DNA of 64,000 nucleotides. Source: Marsupella aquatica. Lineage: Eukaryota; Marchantiophyta. Of this stretch, positions 36,201 to 48,233 are shown piece after piece (the stretch's first letter is position 1; every line of letters starts with the position of its first letter). Position numbers and translations under genes: made by a program. The stretch covers positions 9,920,001 to 9,984,000 of the forward strand of contig OZ316895.1 in the NCBI GenBank assembly GCA_973895155.1, given 5' to 3'. Below the pieces are notes generated by a model. The model was given only the letters and a program-made list of their open reading frames with translations, searched no databases and had not been told where the DNA came from.

Positions 36201-39200
36201 AACCACTCTCCCACGCTAGACCTCCTTCTGACTCAAGTTCCTTCCCACTGTTTTCAGGTTCCGCCAGATGCTTGTGCTTGCCACAATACGTAATGTCTTC
36301 TTTCACTGGACGATTACAACGCCGACTCTTCCTTTTCAAAAACGCTGTACATAGTCCGCTATTAAAAGCCACGGGCCCTTCTGATACGCCAGTCTCTTTA
36401 TCTACATCATTGGAAGCATCCACTAGATTAGCTCTGTGAAGCAGAAGCACATTGAAATTAAGTCAATCCAACAAATACCATCACCTGAGCGTCCAAATGT
36501 AAATCTACAACTGCATGGCAATGATCCCTCAAATAGGAGATGATGACTGCTGACCTTCCAACATAGGTGAAAGGTGCACAAGAGGTGAACGGAATGCTGT
36601 TGTGGCATGCCCAAAACTTGAACTCCCAGGCCCTCCTGAAAATTGAACTTCTGGTGAAACGGAATTGACTTTCAAACGTTTCTGTGAAGAATTTTCCATT
36701 GTATCTAAAGAATGTTGAGGCTGGCGCCGTGCCCTTGCCTGCTCCTTAAATCGTTTTGAGCCACTACCAGCAGCTATTTGCGCTCCTATAGGGGACTCAT
36801 CCCGTGGTGCTTTAGAAGCCCTTGGGTCACGATCATCATCACTATCCTTCTCCTCAAATGCATCTCCTTTCCAGTGCTCCCATTCAGGATCAAGCTCTGG
36901 CTGTTCAGCTGCATTCCAAAGAGGTGCCACCTCCTCCCATCGTACAGCATTGATCAACTCCTGAAACGAGTACAAACCGATAAACAAGCATCATTACTTC
37001 CCACCACATTGACAAATAGCTACAGAATGGACACCATATATCGAACCTACTGAATTTATGATAACCATACAAAAACTAACCAAGGAGCTCTATAAAGAGG
37101 AAACCCCATTCATCACGGGCCAGCTTTGGTATATTTGAACTCACAACGTACCCTGGTCAACTTCTGCAAAACTGCAGCACTCTCAGCTTTAGCACAATCC
37201 TCTGTCCAGTCAGAATAGCGCTGCGAACTCCATCTACCTTTAATATAAATAGGAGCAATGGTCTGCACAAGACCACAAGCAAATATTCAAGACCTTGCAA
37301 TGTGGTAAGACGAAATTGTCACGTAATTCGACCATATACAGTCTCGACGGAATCGAATCTGCAAGGCTTTAATAAACATGCAAAAGTAGTACATATCACC
37401 TAAACAAATCAAAAGCCTCTTCACCCATAATCAAGAGAGAGGAAAAAGACATGCGCAAAAGTCTGGCTTCATTTATATGAGCTGCTTTCAAGTACAGGTG
37501 GCATGGGTTGAAATCAAAGAACTCAATAACAGGTGCCCTAAAACGGCCCCAAGGCTGGGAAACAGGCCACAGGTTAGATCGTGCTCACATGATGGAGCCT
37601 GACCAGAAGCTCCCCGAGTTCTGCGTAAAGAGTTGCTGCAGCTGCCTCTTTGGCAAAAGTCTTCCAGACGTTTACATTTTGTGCTCGTTCCACCACAGCC
37701 TAGGAACATAAACATGCAGAAATGTCTGAGAGCTTAGTAATGGCAAACTGGCACAGACATATATCCAATCTGCCTATCTAAGATTCGAATTGGTTCTCTT
37801 CGTCACTTGAAATGTTCTGTCATGTCTTCGAATGCCCTGCAACTGCCTCCCTAGCGTGACCTGAACTACCAATTATCCGTCATATCTGCTTTAGGTAGAA
37901 TTAAAAACGGAGATTTAAACTCCTGAACTACACAATTCGCAACAAGGTAGGCAAGAGTAGAGCCATATTGATGCATTGCTGTTGCATTTCCATCTTCAAC
38001 CCACGTCATTGACGGACAGGATACCCAAGTATCTGAGACCGAAAAAAATGAAGTACCTTAATATGAAGGCGATCGCTGATGTCAAGTATTTCGCCCCCTA
38101 GTTTGAGCAACATTCTCCGTCGAGGAAGAAATCCATCTTTCACTGCCTGGCGCTGAGTGAAGTGTGTACCAGCAAGAAGGGGAAGTGGGCTTTCCTTGAT
38201 GGGGCACGTATGCTGAGTATCGACCCAAGAAAAGAGACGTGCAGATGGAAAATAGGCCACGACATGTTTCTTTTTGCTGTAATTAGGTTTGGCTTTCAGT
38301 GTTGTAGGCGGGCAATCGGTAATACTGCACCGAATAGCAGCTTCCCATTTCCCCCTCCACTGCGATCGCGAGAAGATAGTTCAGATTAGTCAACCGGCAA
38401 GAAACTCAACTAAAACACCTCCATCAAAGTTTCTAGAAATCAAAATCTCTCCATTTCTTCACTTTTGCTTCTAGCCCATGCACCAATATCAGAAGAATCC
38501 GGTGGTAATTCGTCACTTGAAATAAGCGACAAAGTGCGGTTGCCATATGCTCTGCTTAGCATTTAAAGTGACGGTTTTGAATATTTCTTATAATATTGCT
38601 CGTGAAATTGGACTTCTACTCTCATGTTTCGCGGGACTATTAAAGTCTTGAACTCATTATCCTCTCTTCGTATAAATTTTGATCGCTTCTGTCCTAGCTA
38701 GGGGACCATATCAACTCTCTGTGCCGCCTCAGATTATGGCCTCCTCCTCTGCGCCTGTTGAGACACTTCTTTCTGAATTTCTGAGGTTGCTGTATTTACA
38801 AATCCAAAATATTGCGAGTCACTTGACAAAAAACCTCTCGCCTTCCCCAGGTTAGTGGACAAGGCATTGCATTCATTCGTTCTCTTATGCTTCCAACCTA
38901 ATTAAGAACAAAATTTACGCACCTTCACCCACAACGGCACCCCCTCGCCTTCTTCCGGACCTTCAGCTTCCATTTTCTCTTTTCCCGACGATTTTTCCGA
39001 ACCCTTGGAATCCGCACGTTCAAGTGTTCTCGAGTCAAATGACACACGGACCCCGTTACTCTGATACTGTTTAACATTTCTCTCTGACTGCCCTTTCGGA
39101 ACTTCGGCAGATACTGTCAAAGTACAAGCTCCGGACGAACGAGGCTGTACGGTAGGGTGAGGAAACTCTGTCCCATTGGCTTTCAACCCTTCCTTCGATA

Positions 39201-40638
39201 AAGGTTGCGGGAAAGGACTTCCTTCACGCTCTCCCTGCTCGTCCTCCACACCAACACTACCATCATCATCAGATTCCTGTCCCACCCCGTCCACATCTGC
39301 ACTGTCAAGAGCCTCATCATGTTCGATCATCGTTCCGTTGTTTCCATTCGGAGGGTTAAGGTCGTCTTTACACCCTCCTGAGAAAGAAGAATGCCCACAT
39401 TCAGAACTTCCTTCATTTTCCGTGGAACCAAGAACGTTCCCCGCATCTTGTGGAGGCTCATTAGCGACCTGTGGACTATCTGAAGGCTGCTCTGGTGCCG
39501 GAACAATTGCAGAATCTGGCCGTGGAGAGTATAATTCTTGTTCGAATGTTGGTGGCCATCGAGCACCTTGGAGACCGTCTAGGCTGTCTCCGTCTCTCAC
39601 TGCCTCGTCAATGGAATATTTCCCAGCGGAAGATGCACCACATTCAATGTGTTCAGAGACCGGCGTCTCACTGACATTTCCACTATCGTTGCTTCCATCT
39701 CCTGCCTGAAGACATTGCTGCCTCTCTTCGGTATCAAACAAGTCTTGGTCAGACAGAGTGGTGACATCCATACCTCTACTAGCGGCGAATTCGGAAGCAA
39801 CTGAACCCTGTGGCAACCCCACGACCTGCTCACGATCAGAGACACCTTCCACTTCCACATCGTCGATGGTAAAGAGCACACTGTCTGCAGCTTGTGGAGC
39901 AGAATGAAGTGGTTGAGCACCATCCAGTCCTTCCATGTCTTCCGGCACCTCAGCCGGATGAGGGTATTCCGCAGCTTGAGAGGATTTGTTGATAATTTCG
40001 CGAATGGCTTCTTCGAAGATGGAATCTCCATCATTTCCCATACCGTAATTCGACGGGTCCATACCGTGAGGTATCCAGGCGTCGTCTCCCCCTTCAGGCT
40101 CAGTCGCTAGAGGCAAGTCCTGGGCAACACCATCATCAGCTTCTCCGTCTAATACGCCGTCGCGTTGCACGAATTGGAAACCCTCCTCCACCCCCGCCAG
40201 GGGCATATAATCGTCAAACTCATCTCCGACTCGTTGCATTGCTGCTGCCGCAGCATCCTCATCGTCGTCACCTCCTCCTCCATCCATTAAACCTACTCCT
40301 CCGTTGTCCAATAAGACACCACTCCCGTCCCCTCCTCCTCTTTGCCGCTCCGCCGCTCGTGCTAATCCTACTCCTGTAGCACCGTTCCCATTGCAATCCA
40401 ATCCCTCCCGCTCTCCTTCTTGATGATGCTGCTCGACGACCCGCGAATGCTCAAGACGTCCAATTCCAGCTCCATGTACGGCTCCTTTCCCTCTTCGATA
40501 ATTCTCGTCGAGCCCTACCGACGAGCTGACTGCTGCTGTTTCACCTGGGCCTGGAACACAAGGAACAGGAGGAGAAAGAGAAGGAGGAGGAGGAGGAGGA
40601 GATAGGTCGGATTGCGACGAGCCTTCCATCAATGCCAT
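30257..40638 (-). CDS. SUVR5: SUVR5-type SET-domain histone H3 lysine methyltransferase with zinc fingers, 12 coding exons
   Basis: Coding exons are 38923-40638, 38057-38359, 37589-37699, 37152-37262, 36555-36960, 33664-36431, 33386-33547, 33098-33214, 32632-32735, 30872-31006, 30637-30724 and 30257-30364. All junctions are GT/AG and phases agree, giving 2042 aa. Residues 1-572 are acidic and low-complexity. Residues 573-885 carry the plant SUVR5 region ([32 protein letters not shown]). The large sixth exon has four C...C...YC..H repeats, then a tandem of C2H2 fingers around residues 1330-1520. Pre-SET ([30 protein letters not shown]) starts at 1806. SET has [32 protein letters not shown] and GEELAYDY. 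The post-[13 protein letters not shown] precedes the TGA stop. In Arabidopsis SUVR5 deposits H3K9me2 at target genes in a DNA-methylation-independent, finger-guided way. That role is inherited here by homology. The start at 40638 avoids a Cys homopolymer; an upstream in-frame ATG at 40815 also exists. Confidence 0.95.
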
Positions 40639-41026
40639 CCTCGATGCGCCTCCTCGCCAGCAGCAGCGGCAGCAGCAGCAGCAGCAGCAGCATTTCTTCG
40701 CGAAGGCGTCGTAATCGTGGACTCGAAGGCGTTGTCGTCGTTGTGGATGTTGTTGAACTCTTTCCCCGATGAGCCTTTTTTTCCGCCCCTTCCCATTTCT
40801 GCCCTCCTGCCACACTCCCGCTCGCTCAAAGGAAGACCGAGGTCACCGACCGACACACGGCGCACAAGTAAGTAGTGCTGCAGAACCCGAATGGAATACG
40901 GGAATTCCTTCGAGCTCTCGCTCCTTGCCGAGTTTCCAGTCACGATAATCTGCCGATCCTGTCTGCGTGCCTGAAGGCCCAAAATTCCAAGGCCAGCACC
41001 AACGATTTTCGCGCTCTCGCTCTCCT
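40639..41026. other. SUVR5 5' flank with CAG/TGC microsatellite
   Basis: Upstream of the chosen ATG, the minus strand carries a TGC run (plus-strand AGCAGC repeats at about 40661-40693). It would encode eight or more Cys if translation began at 40815. The rest is probably 5' UTR and promoter-proximal sequence. No TATA box is evident. Confidence 0.55.
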
Positions 41027-41374
41027 TTTCCACCTTTTGCTCGCTTGCCTTGCCCCCTTCGTCACCTTTGCTCGCTTGCCTTGCCCCCTTCGTCACCTTT
41101 GCTCGCTTACCCCCTGCCCCCCCCCCCCCCCCCTCCTGCACCTTTTTGCTCGCTTGCCTTGCCCCCTTCCTCACCTTTGCTCGCTTGCCTTGCCCCCCTT
41201 CTTCACCTTTGCTCGCCTTGCCCCCTTCTTCACCTTTGCTCGCTTGCCTTGCCCCCTTTTGCACCTTTGCTCCCTTGCCCCCTTCTCCACCTTTGCCCGC
41301 TTGCCTTGCCCCCTTTTGCACCTTTGCTCGCTTGCCTTGCCCCCTTCTCCACCTTTGCTCGCTTGCCTTGCCCG
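41027..41374. repeat. 31-bp pyrimidine-rich tandem array
   Basis: About eleven imperfect units of TTTGCTCGCTTGCCTTGCCC followed by CCTTCNNCACC lie 0.4-0.75 kb upstream of the SUVR5 start. A run of about 17 C, interrupted only near its edges, lies around 41115-41133. Frames through it are open only because the unit length and composition avoid stops. Confidence 0.9.
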
Positions 41375-41541
41375 TTTATTTTGGCCTCTGGTGAGTATCA
41401 TCGTTCCGCTTTTGTGGGAGAGTTTAATGACAGTTCGATGGGATAACGAGGCTTATGATGGTATGGGCTTATGATGGTATGGGCTGTCGACTATTCGGTA
41501 TTTATGTGATTATATTACTAATTGCTATTACTATACTATTA

Positions 41542-41570
41542 CTAGCTCAATACCTGTGCGTCGCACAAAA
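41542..41570 (-). mobile_element. Helitron-like 3' terminus with perfect hairpin
   Basis: The minus strand reads GTGCGACGCACAGGTATTGA then GCTAG, followed by T. This is a 5-bp GC stem, about ten spacer bases and CTAG, the plant Helitron 3' signature. The element body must extend to higher coordinates, through the minisatellite. I could not find its TC 5' end. A second partial copy of the hairpin (ACCTGTGCGTTGCAC, plus sense) occurs at 42082-42096. Confidence 0.65.
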
Positions 41571-42110
41571 GAAGTCGTGTCGGTCAAGATGTCGTTGAGA
41601 AAAAATGATGTCATGTCAGCCAAGAGGTCATGGAGAGAAAAGATGTTGTGTCGACCAAGAGGTCTTGGAGAGAAAAATGTTGTGTCGCCGAAGAGGTCGT
41701 TGAGAGAAAAGATGTTGTGTTGGCCAAGAGGTTGTTGAGAGAAAAGAAGTCATGTTGGCCAAGATGTCGTTGAGAAAAAAAGATGTGTCGGCCAAGAGGT
41801 CGTGGAGAGAAATTATGTCAAGTCGCCCTAAAGTTCTTTCATTGAGAGAAAAGAAATTGTTGAGAAAAAAAAGATTTCGTGTCAGCCAAGAGGTTCTTGA
41901 GAAAAAAGATGTCGTCTTGGTCAAGAAGTCATTGAGAAAAAAGATGTCGTGTCGGCCAAGATGTCGTTACAAAAAAATTGTCATGTCGGCCAAGATGTTG
42001 TTGAGAAAAAAGATGTCGTGTCGGCAAAGACATCGTTGAGGGAAAAGATGTCGTGTCGGCCAAGACATCGTTCTGGAAAATACCTGTGCGTTGCACAAAA
42101 GATGTTGTTA
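41570..42110 (-). repeat. Minisatellite related to the 26.2-kb array
   Basis: Around fifteen imperfect units of roughly 34-36 bp read, on the plus strand, GTCGTGTCGGCCAAGATGTC then GTTGAGAAAAAAGAT. Read on the minus strand this becomes GACATCTTGGCC...GACATC, the motif family found at 26180-26590. It lies directly inside the Helitron-like terminus at 41542. Confidence 0.85.
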
Positions 42111-45100
42111 AGAAAAAAGATTGTTCCTTTCAAACCTTCACCTCCCCCTTTTTCCCTTTTCCTATTTTTGGTCTTCTCTTTTTCACATTCACCATCACTC
42201 CACTCGTTCACCGCCCCCCTTCCCCACCCATGTGAGATCGAGGGGCTACCCTACATTGCGAGTGTGCCCCTCGCCTGAGACCTTGCCATCAACACCCATG
42301 CCATGCGCTTCACTATGTCTTTGGGCCTTATTACTTTTGTTTTTTTGGCATTGAAAATGACTCTGCAAATGAATGTAAAAATCACCACAAATATTGGGAG
42401 AATAGTTTTTTATTGATCTAGTGACTAAAATGTTATTAGCAATTAAATTACTTTTAGGGACTCTTACCAATATTATACAAACTTATGATGCACACAATAT
42501 TGAAATATGTACAATGAATATGTACAATACAAATTTACTTGTGAATATGTACAATATTTATTGCAAGGATGTATACTCCTTGATCCTTGTGCATTGTGTT
42601 AAAGTCTTTCCCTTCTTTTTTTGTGTGCCTCGTGTGATTATTCTTGCTTGTCTTGGGCATCGGTGCAACTTTTTGTGACTCACACTAAACTCAATTCACA
42701 CTTTGGCTTTATTGTTTACCTTTGACCAGATTTTTTAATTTTTGTGCCCTGCAAATTTGAATGACGACCACTCTAAAAAGTGGCGCAACTGTGTATTATA
42801 GTTCTTGATGAGCCCACTTAAGTATACTGACCAGGCCACCAGGGTAATTCCTAAGGTTTTTGTTTTTCACAAGGGTGGTCAATGTCATCTTGTGTCTGTG
42901 AGAGAAAATTCTGAGAATATTCCTCATTTAACTTGTTTTTTGGCCGTTAGATGTTCCTTGATTTAAACATAACCATAGGATTCTGGCTAGTGGGATTTGT
43001 GGTGAGGTGAGAAGTTTGCTAGTGGAAGTCAGAAAGTAAGGCCAATTTTAGGTGAATGTGGAGAAGACTTTTCAGTGGGGTGGAATATTGCAGATTTTGA
43101 CCATAAAAAAACTGTTTTTTACATTCTTGTCCCCCACACTAGTCAAAATCACTAAACCTAAGTCATTATCCCATTTTGTATGTCTGTAGGCTTAGTGAAA
43201 CCAGGCTAACCTAGATAATTGGTCTAGGGACACATGGAAGCTCATAATTTTTGTCCAAGTTAACCACCTCTGACAGTAAAACTGGCGGAAACGAGTAGGA
43301 CCAAAACATGTTAGTTTTTGCTCATAGATGATAGCCCAACACATTCGGTAAGTGTTGGACAGGGAAACTGGTCCACTGACTGTGAACATACTGTTGGAGG
43401 GGGTTAAAATAGATGGATCCTGAGCCTCCAGACATCCCTACACCAATCGCATGTCATCTTGGGTTAGTATAGTCAAGTTAAGCCAACCCATATACCAAAT
43501 GCAGGCCAAGCTGTGAATTAAATTTAGTTCAGGGGGATAGGGTAGTAGATACAAAGCTTCTAAATGGTTGACACTGACCAACCACATTTTGTGGGCTGAG
43601 TGTCGTAGCTCAGCCTATGTTTGATATGAGCCTACTTGGTTACACCCATCAACCATGTTAATTGGTTTTACGCTATAGCTCAGCCTATTGTAGATTACAG
43701 TCTACCATGTCTAAGTGCAAGCTCCTTGGAAGTTACCCCAAGTGTGCACTTATCCATGGTATGCTCGACCTGTTAAGTGCAGGAAGTTAAGTTCATGCAC
43801 TTATGGTACGTGTATGATTACAGAACTGCAACATCTGCACTTGCACTTAGACCAAAAACTAGGGCTCAACCTGCTCTACCCTAGTCCCGACCTTCATGCT
43901 TCATGTTTTGCCATGTCAATCACTTGGAGTTTGGTGGTCATCATGGCAATCTGAAATTCTGATACGTGCATACAAGTACTCTGTGGAATTGTTGCAAGCA
44001 TTTACTACTAAAAGCAAGAGATCAAGTGTAATCTCTGCAGTAACGTCTAATTAATTCATGTGTACACTTAGAGATGGAAATGCACTTACATATCTGTAGT
44101 TTTGTGAAGGTCAAGATGCACTTGTGAAAAATGCATTTTTAGTGCATTTACAAACTAAAAATTTGTAGTCTTAGGGGACTACAGGCCTGAACTTATCTAC
44201 TGAATGCGGTTATCCATGATGCACTTAGACACAGTTGCCTGTAGTTGTATGCGAGGTTGAATGTATGGGCCCACTTGGTACACTGGTCAAGCTGGTTTTG
44301 CAGGCTTTGTCTTGTAGATCAGGCTATGGTAAAGTAGCAATGATTGAATATATGAGCTTACTTGGTACACTGACTAACCATATTTAATTGGCTTAGATGC
44401 CATAGCGCGGCCATTGGTATAGTAAAACATGTGAGCATGCTTGGTACATTGATCAAACCATGTTTTGTGGACTCGGTGTTATAGCTTAGCTTATGGTGAA
44501 GTGCCAACTATTGATACGGTAGATATACCCAATATTTTAGGTGAACATTATAATATTGATCAGGTGTCACAGAAAATAAAAAAGATGTACAAATTTGCAG
44601 TAATATATTCTACATTATTATTTAAATAAACATGAAAATGGCCCAAAATGATTTTTGTGATGATAGTCTAATACATGAGCCTACTTGGCACACTGACCAA
44701 CGATATTTTGCTGGCTTGGTTTCATAACAGTGGAGTGCTCCGCACGACAGTAGTTGTTGCATGGGTGCTACACACCACCGAGGAAAGGGTGTTATCTGAG
44801 TAAACAATTAGTATCAAGACAATTCATGGGGTTGTAGGCCATGCATCCAGCGAGCATTTTTGTTGAATATTGTCAATTATGGGAGCTTCTGTTTCTGTCA
44901 TTTAAATGCATCACCTACAAATAATGTTTCATATCTTGCTTGAGTGAGTTGTGTGAATTATTTATCATCAGTTCATGCAAGGGGCTATTTCTATATTATG
45001 TCTATCAGTAATAAGACAGGGTTGAGCCACATCATTCCCCCTATAGCTGGCTATTTTAGTCCCACGAGGGTTAACATATACTTCTAGGCAAAGCAGGTTG

Positions 45101-45310
45101 AAAACAACATGGTTGGTAAAGCACGGGTTGCCATGATATGATTCCAGCAAAAATAGATGTTTAGCAAGCTGAGCTTTGCTTGGTTACTCGATCATTGAAG
45201 GCACTGACTAATCATAAGGGATGGATCCAATTGATTACAACTATTGTGCCAATCCAAAGGCACAGATTATGAGCTGTAAAACATAATAGGGGCTAAGGGA
45301 GAGTAACATC
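42111..45310. other. Intergenic region with a degenerate repeat cluster
   Basis: No gene is recognisable on either strand. An interrupted family of roughly 80-95 bp units is present between about 43560 and 44745 and is listed separately. The remainder is AT-rich unique-looking sequence. Confidence 0.5.
43560..44745. repeat. Interrupted degenerate repeat, roughly 80-95 bp units
   Basis: At least five units contain ATGAGCCTACTTGGTACACT or close variants near 43628, 44263, 44350, 44430 and 44675. Each is followed by GACCAACCATATTTT-like and GGCTTGGTGTCATAGCTCAG-like strings. The units near 44260-44520 are contiguous. Others are separated by up to 600 bp of unrelated sequence, so the array has been broken up. 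Confidence 0.65.
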
Positions 45311-46079
45311 TACACTATTCACCATAATTAGTGTGACTAACACTAATCCGAGAGGGCCCATTTTCATGGTCTACTCGCGAATTAGTGTTAGTCACACTAA
45401 TTTTGTGCTAACATTGTTTCCGCACACATGAATTAGTGTTACTATGGTCAAACGAGTGGAATTAATCCATGGACCCCCATGTTCATCCAAGGAATGTGTG
45501 TTTGATGAAGTGAAATTAATTTTCAACAAGGCGGTAATCGACGGGTTTGAGTCTCCCGATGGGCTTGGTGTGTGCTCGTACAAAAGAAAACGCCCAAAAG
45601 ATAGAGGAGATTTATCAACGGAAGGTTGAATATGGAGGAATTGAGTTTTTGACGGTTTTTGCTTACACATTGGAGAAATAGTGTTTCTATCATTCATGAT
45701 TGATCGTTTGTGAGTTACATTGAGCATTACCGCCACAAGACAGACTGGAGGACAACACTTAGCTATTGGCAAAAGAGCAATTGTCGATTCGGTGGGAAGA
45801 ACACACAAAACAAACGAGTCATCGCTTCACATGAAGGATTTGTAGTTTTTTTATTTAAGAAAGCTATGGTGTGAGAGGGAGACCAACGATTGTTTCTTTG
45901 ACATAGAGGCTGCATTTGGCGTCAACCTGTGTTCAGAGTGAGCTAGCTTCAGTTGAAGACTAGAGGAATGCAAACAATTCAAGCCGGGAAGCAAGCATTG
46001 TGGACAAGGGATGGCGACATAATCAAAGAAATCAATTTTCAACGGCTAAGTTTGTGATGGTGATGAGATTGTGATATCT

Positions 46080-46394
46080 CTTAATCCAGAAAGGGTTTCC
46101 AATGAGCCTGAGATTGACAAATTTTGTCAAGTTCCAAATGAGTTTTTGAATTTCTTTGCCTTTTCAATGAGTGAGTATAAGAAATATTGATCATGAGTCC
46201 ATGAATTCTTTTAGCTTTCCAACATTGAGTCCGACATTGACAAATTTTACGTCAGATTTTGTCACGATACTAAAGAGATCATGAGGTTTTCAATCTCTCT
46301 AGCTAGCTTTCTAATGTGTGACATTGAGATTATTCGTCAAGAATTAGAGAGATCATGAGTATCTGAATTTCTCTAGCTTTCCAATGAACCTAAC
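46080..46394. repeat. Minisatellite, left half (about 75-85 bp units)
   Basis: Units contain TTTCCAATGAGTSTGACATTGA, GATTTTGTCAAG and AAAGAGATCATGAG. The same units resume at 56387, directly after the copia target duplication. The array was therefore continuous before that element inserted. Confidence 0.75.
46390..46394. repeat. Target-site duplication CTAAC, left copy of copia copy 2
   Basis: CTAAC precedes the left LTR and recurs at 56387-56391 after the right LTR. Confidence 0.88.
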
Positions 46395-46734
46395 TGTTGA
46401 GCATAGATGACAATCGCAACGGCAAGCCCATGAACCATCCAACGCACAAGAGTTGACACAGAGAGATATGTGGTTCACCTCCACATGAGGCTACGTCCAC
46501 GGGAACACACATGAGCTTTACTGCACTCTAGGCCGACCGGCCATACCAAGCATCCACAGCGCAAGCTCTCTCTATCTCTCAACGAGCTCCGTAACAATGA
46601 GCCTGAGTTCCCCCTCTCCAAGCAAACACCGCTTGGTTATAGAGTGTGCACAGCATGATTAACCTAACCAAGTCTGCGACTAAGGTATAACTACGATATA
46701 TTCGTAACTCTAGACCTAAGAGTAAATCCTAACA
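46395..46734 (-). repeat. 3' LTR of copia copy 2
   Basis: 340 bp, TG...CA bounded. It lacks the 18-bp array of copy 1. Compared with its partner at 56042 it shows mostly C/T or G/A differences and a 5-bp deletion. Confidence 0.92.
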
Positions 46735-46924
46735 ATCTTCCCCTTGACTCTGGTCTAGGGGAGGGTAAAGACTGCTACCAATATGATTGCTCAGCAGGAA
46801 GTTCTAGAAAAAAAACCAAACCGGTTTTTCCCTCTTTATACGAGAGTAGACCAGAACTAAGCCGTAGCCTATACAAGGAATGAGCAAGAACATATCTCAG
46901 TATCTACACAAATGTTAAGTAACC

Positions 46925-48233
46925 CTACTTGTGAGGCAATTGCAAAACCTGCAACGCATCACGGTGTCTAGAAAAACTCTCCAAATGAATCTCTTTGGTA
47001 AAAGCGTCAGCCAGGTTGAGTTTACCGTCAATCTTGACTAGCTCAAACATATTATCAGACACAGCCTGCCTGATAAAATGGTACCTGACGTCGATGTGCT
47101 TCACTCTGCTGTCCATCACCTGGTTCACAGCAAGGTGGAGTGCACTCTGACTATCACAATGGAGCTTCACATTCCCCTGTGGCAATCTCATCTCTGTGAT
47201 AAGTCTATCCAACCAAATTGCTACCTTTGTTGCTTCCGCTGCTGCAACATACTCCGCTTCTGTAGTAGATTGAGCAATACACTTCTGCAAAGTAGACCTC
47301 CAACTTATGCATCAACCTCCAAGTGTGAACACATAACCTGTTGTTGACCTCCTCCGATCCAGATCCTGTGCATAGTCAGCATCTACATAGCCCATCAATG
47401 ATCTAGCATTATCAGCATGTGCATCAAACAATAGACCATGATCCACGGTACCCTTCAAATACCAAATAATCCACTTCACTGCTTCCCAGTGTACCTTCCC
47501 TGGATTTGACATGTACCTGCTCACCTTGCCCATAGCCATGGCAAGATCAGGTCTAGTGCAAGTCATCAAATACATGAGACTCCCCACTGCCTTGTCATAC
47601 GGAACCTTTGACATCAACCCCTTCTCTGTGTCATCCGTAGGACAGAAAGCTGATGACAACTTGAAGTGTGGAGCCAACGGGGTACTTACTGGCTTGCTAT
47701 CCCCCATGTTGAACCTTGCAATTACCTTCCTCACATAACTGCTTTGCGTCAACCATAGCTTATCAACCTTCAAGTCCCTAGGGATCTCCATACCCAAAAT
47801 TCTCTTAGTTGGCCCTAAGTCCTTCATCTTAAACTGTGCACTAAGCAGTGCCTTGAGCTTAACAATCTCAGACCTATCCTTGGCCGCAATAAGCATGTCA
47901 TCCACATAAAGTACTAAAACAATGAACCCAAAAACAACATTCTTCATCGGTTTAAGATACACACATGGGTCAAACACACTCTTGTGAAAGCCTTGTGCAC
48001 GGATCCAATCATCAAACCGCTTATTCCACTGTCTTGGTGACTGCTTCAACCCGTACAAGGATCTCAGCAATCTGCAAACCAAATCCTCTTGCCCTTTCTT
48101 CACAAAACCTAGCGGTTGTCTCATGAAGATCACCTCTTCCAAGGTGCCATAGAGAAAAGCTGTGACAACATCCATCTGATCTAGCAACAGACCAAACACA
48201 ACAACAAGCACACACAATAGCCGTATTGTTGAG
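46925..48233 (-). pseudogene. Copia copy 2: RT (C-terminal part) and RNase H, disrupted
   Basis: The minus-strand frame at 47312-48217 has LLDQMDVVTAFLYGTLEE, YGLKQSPRQW, the catalytic LYVDDMLIA, and the RNase H start through STTGYVFTLGG, all without stops. A TGA replaces a Gly codon just after. The remaining RNase H (46925-47290) ends with KHIDVRYHFIRQ and the stop. The RT N-terminus lies beyond the solo LTR, at 50093 onward. Compared with copy 1 this segment lacks its G-run frameshift. Confidence 0.9.

Noticed and set aside
38902-41321. Minus-strand frame at 40629-41321 as a Lys/Gly-rich protein upstream of SUVR5
   Set aside because: It is the complement of the 31-bp array running into SUVR5 exon 1 in a different frame.
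40967-41474. Three long overlapping plus-strand frames (up to 199 codons) and minus-strand counterparts
   Set aside because: They are translations of the 31-bp tandem array and C run. The repeated peptide pattern is produced by the repeat, not by selection.
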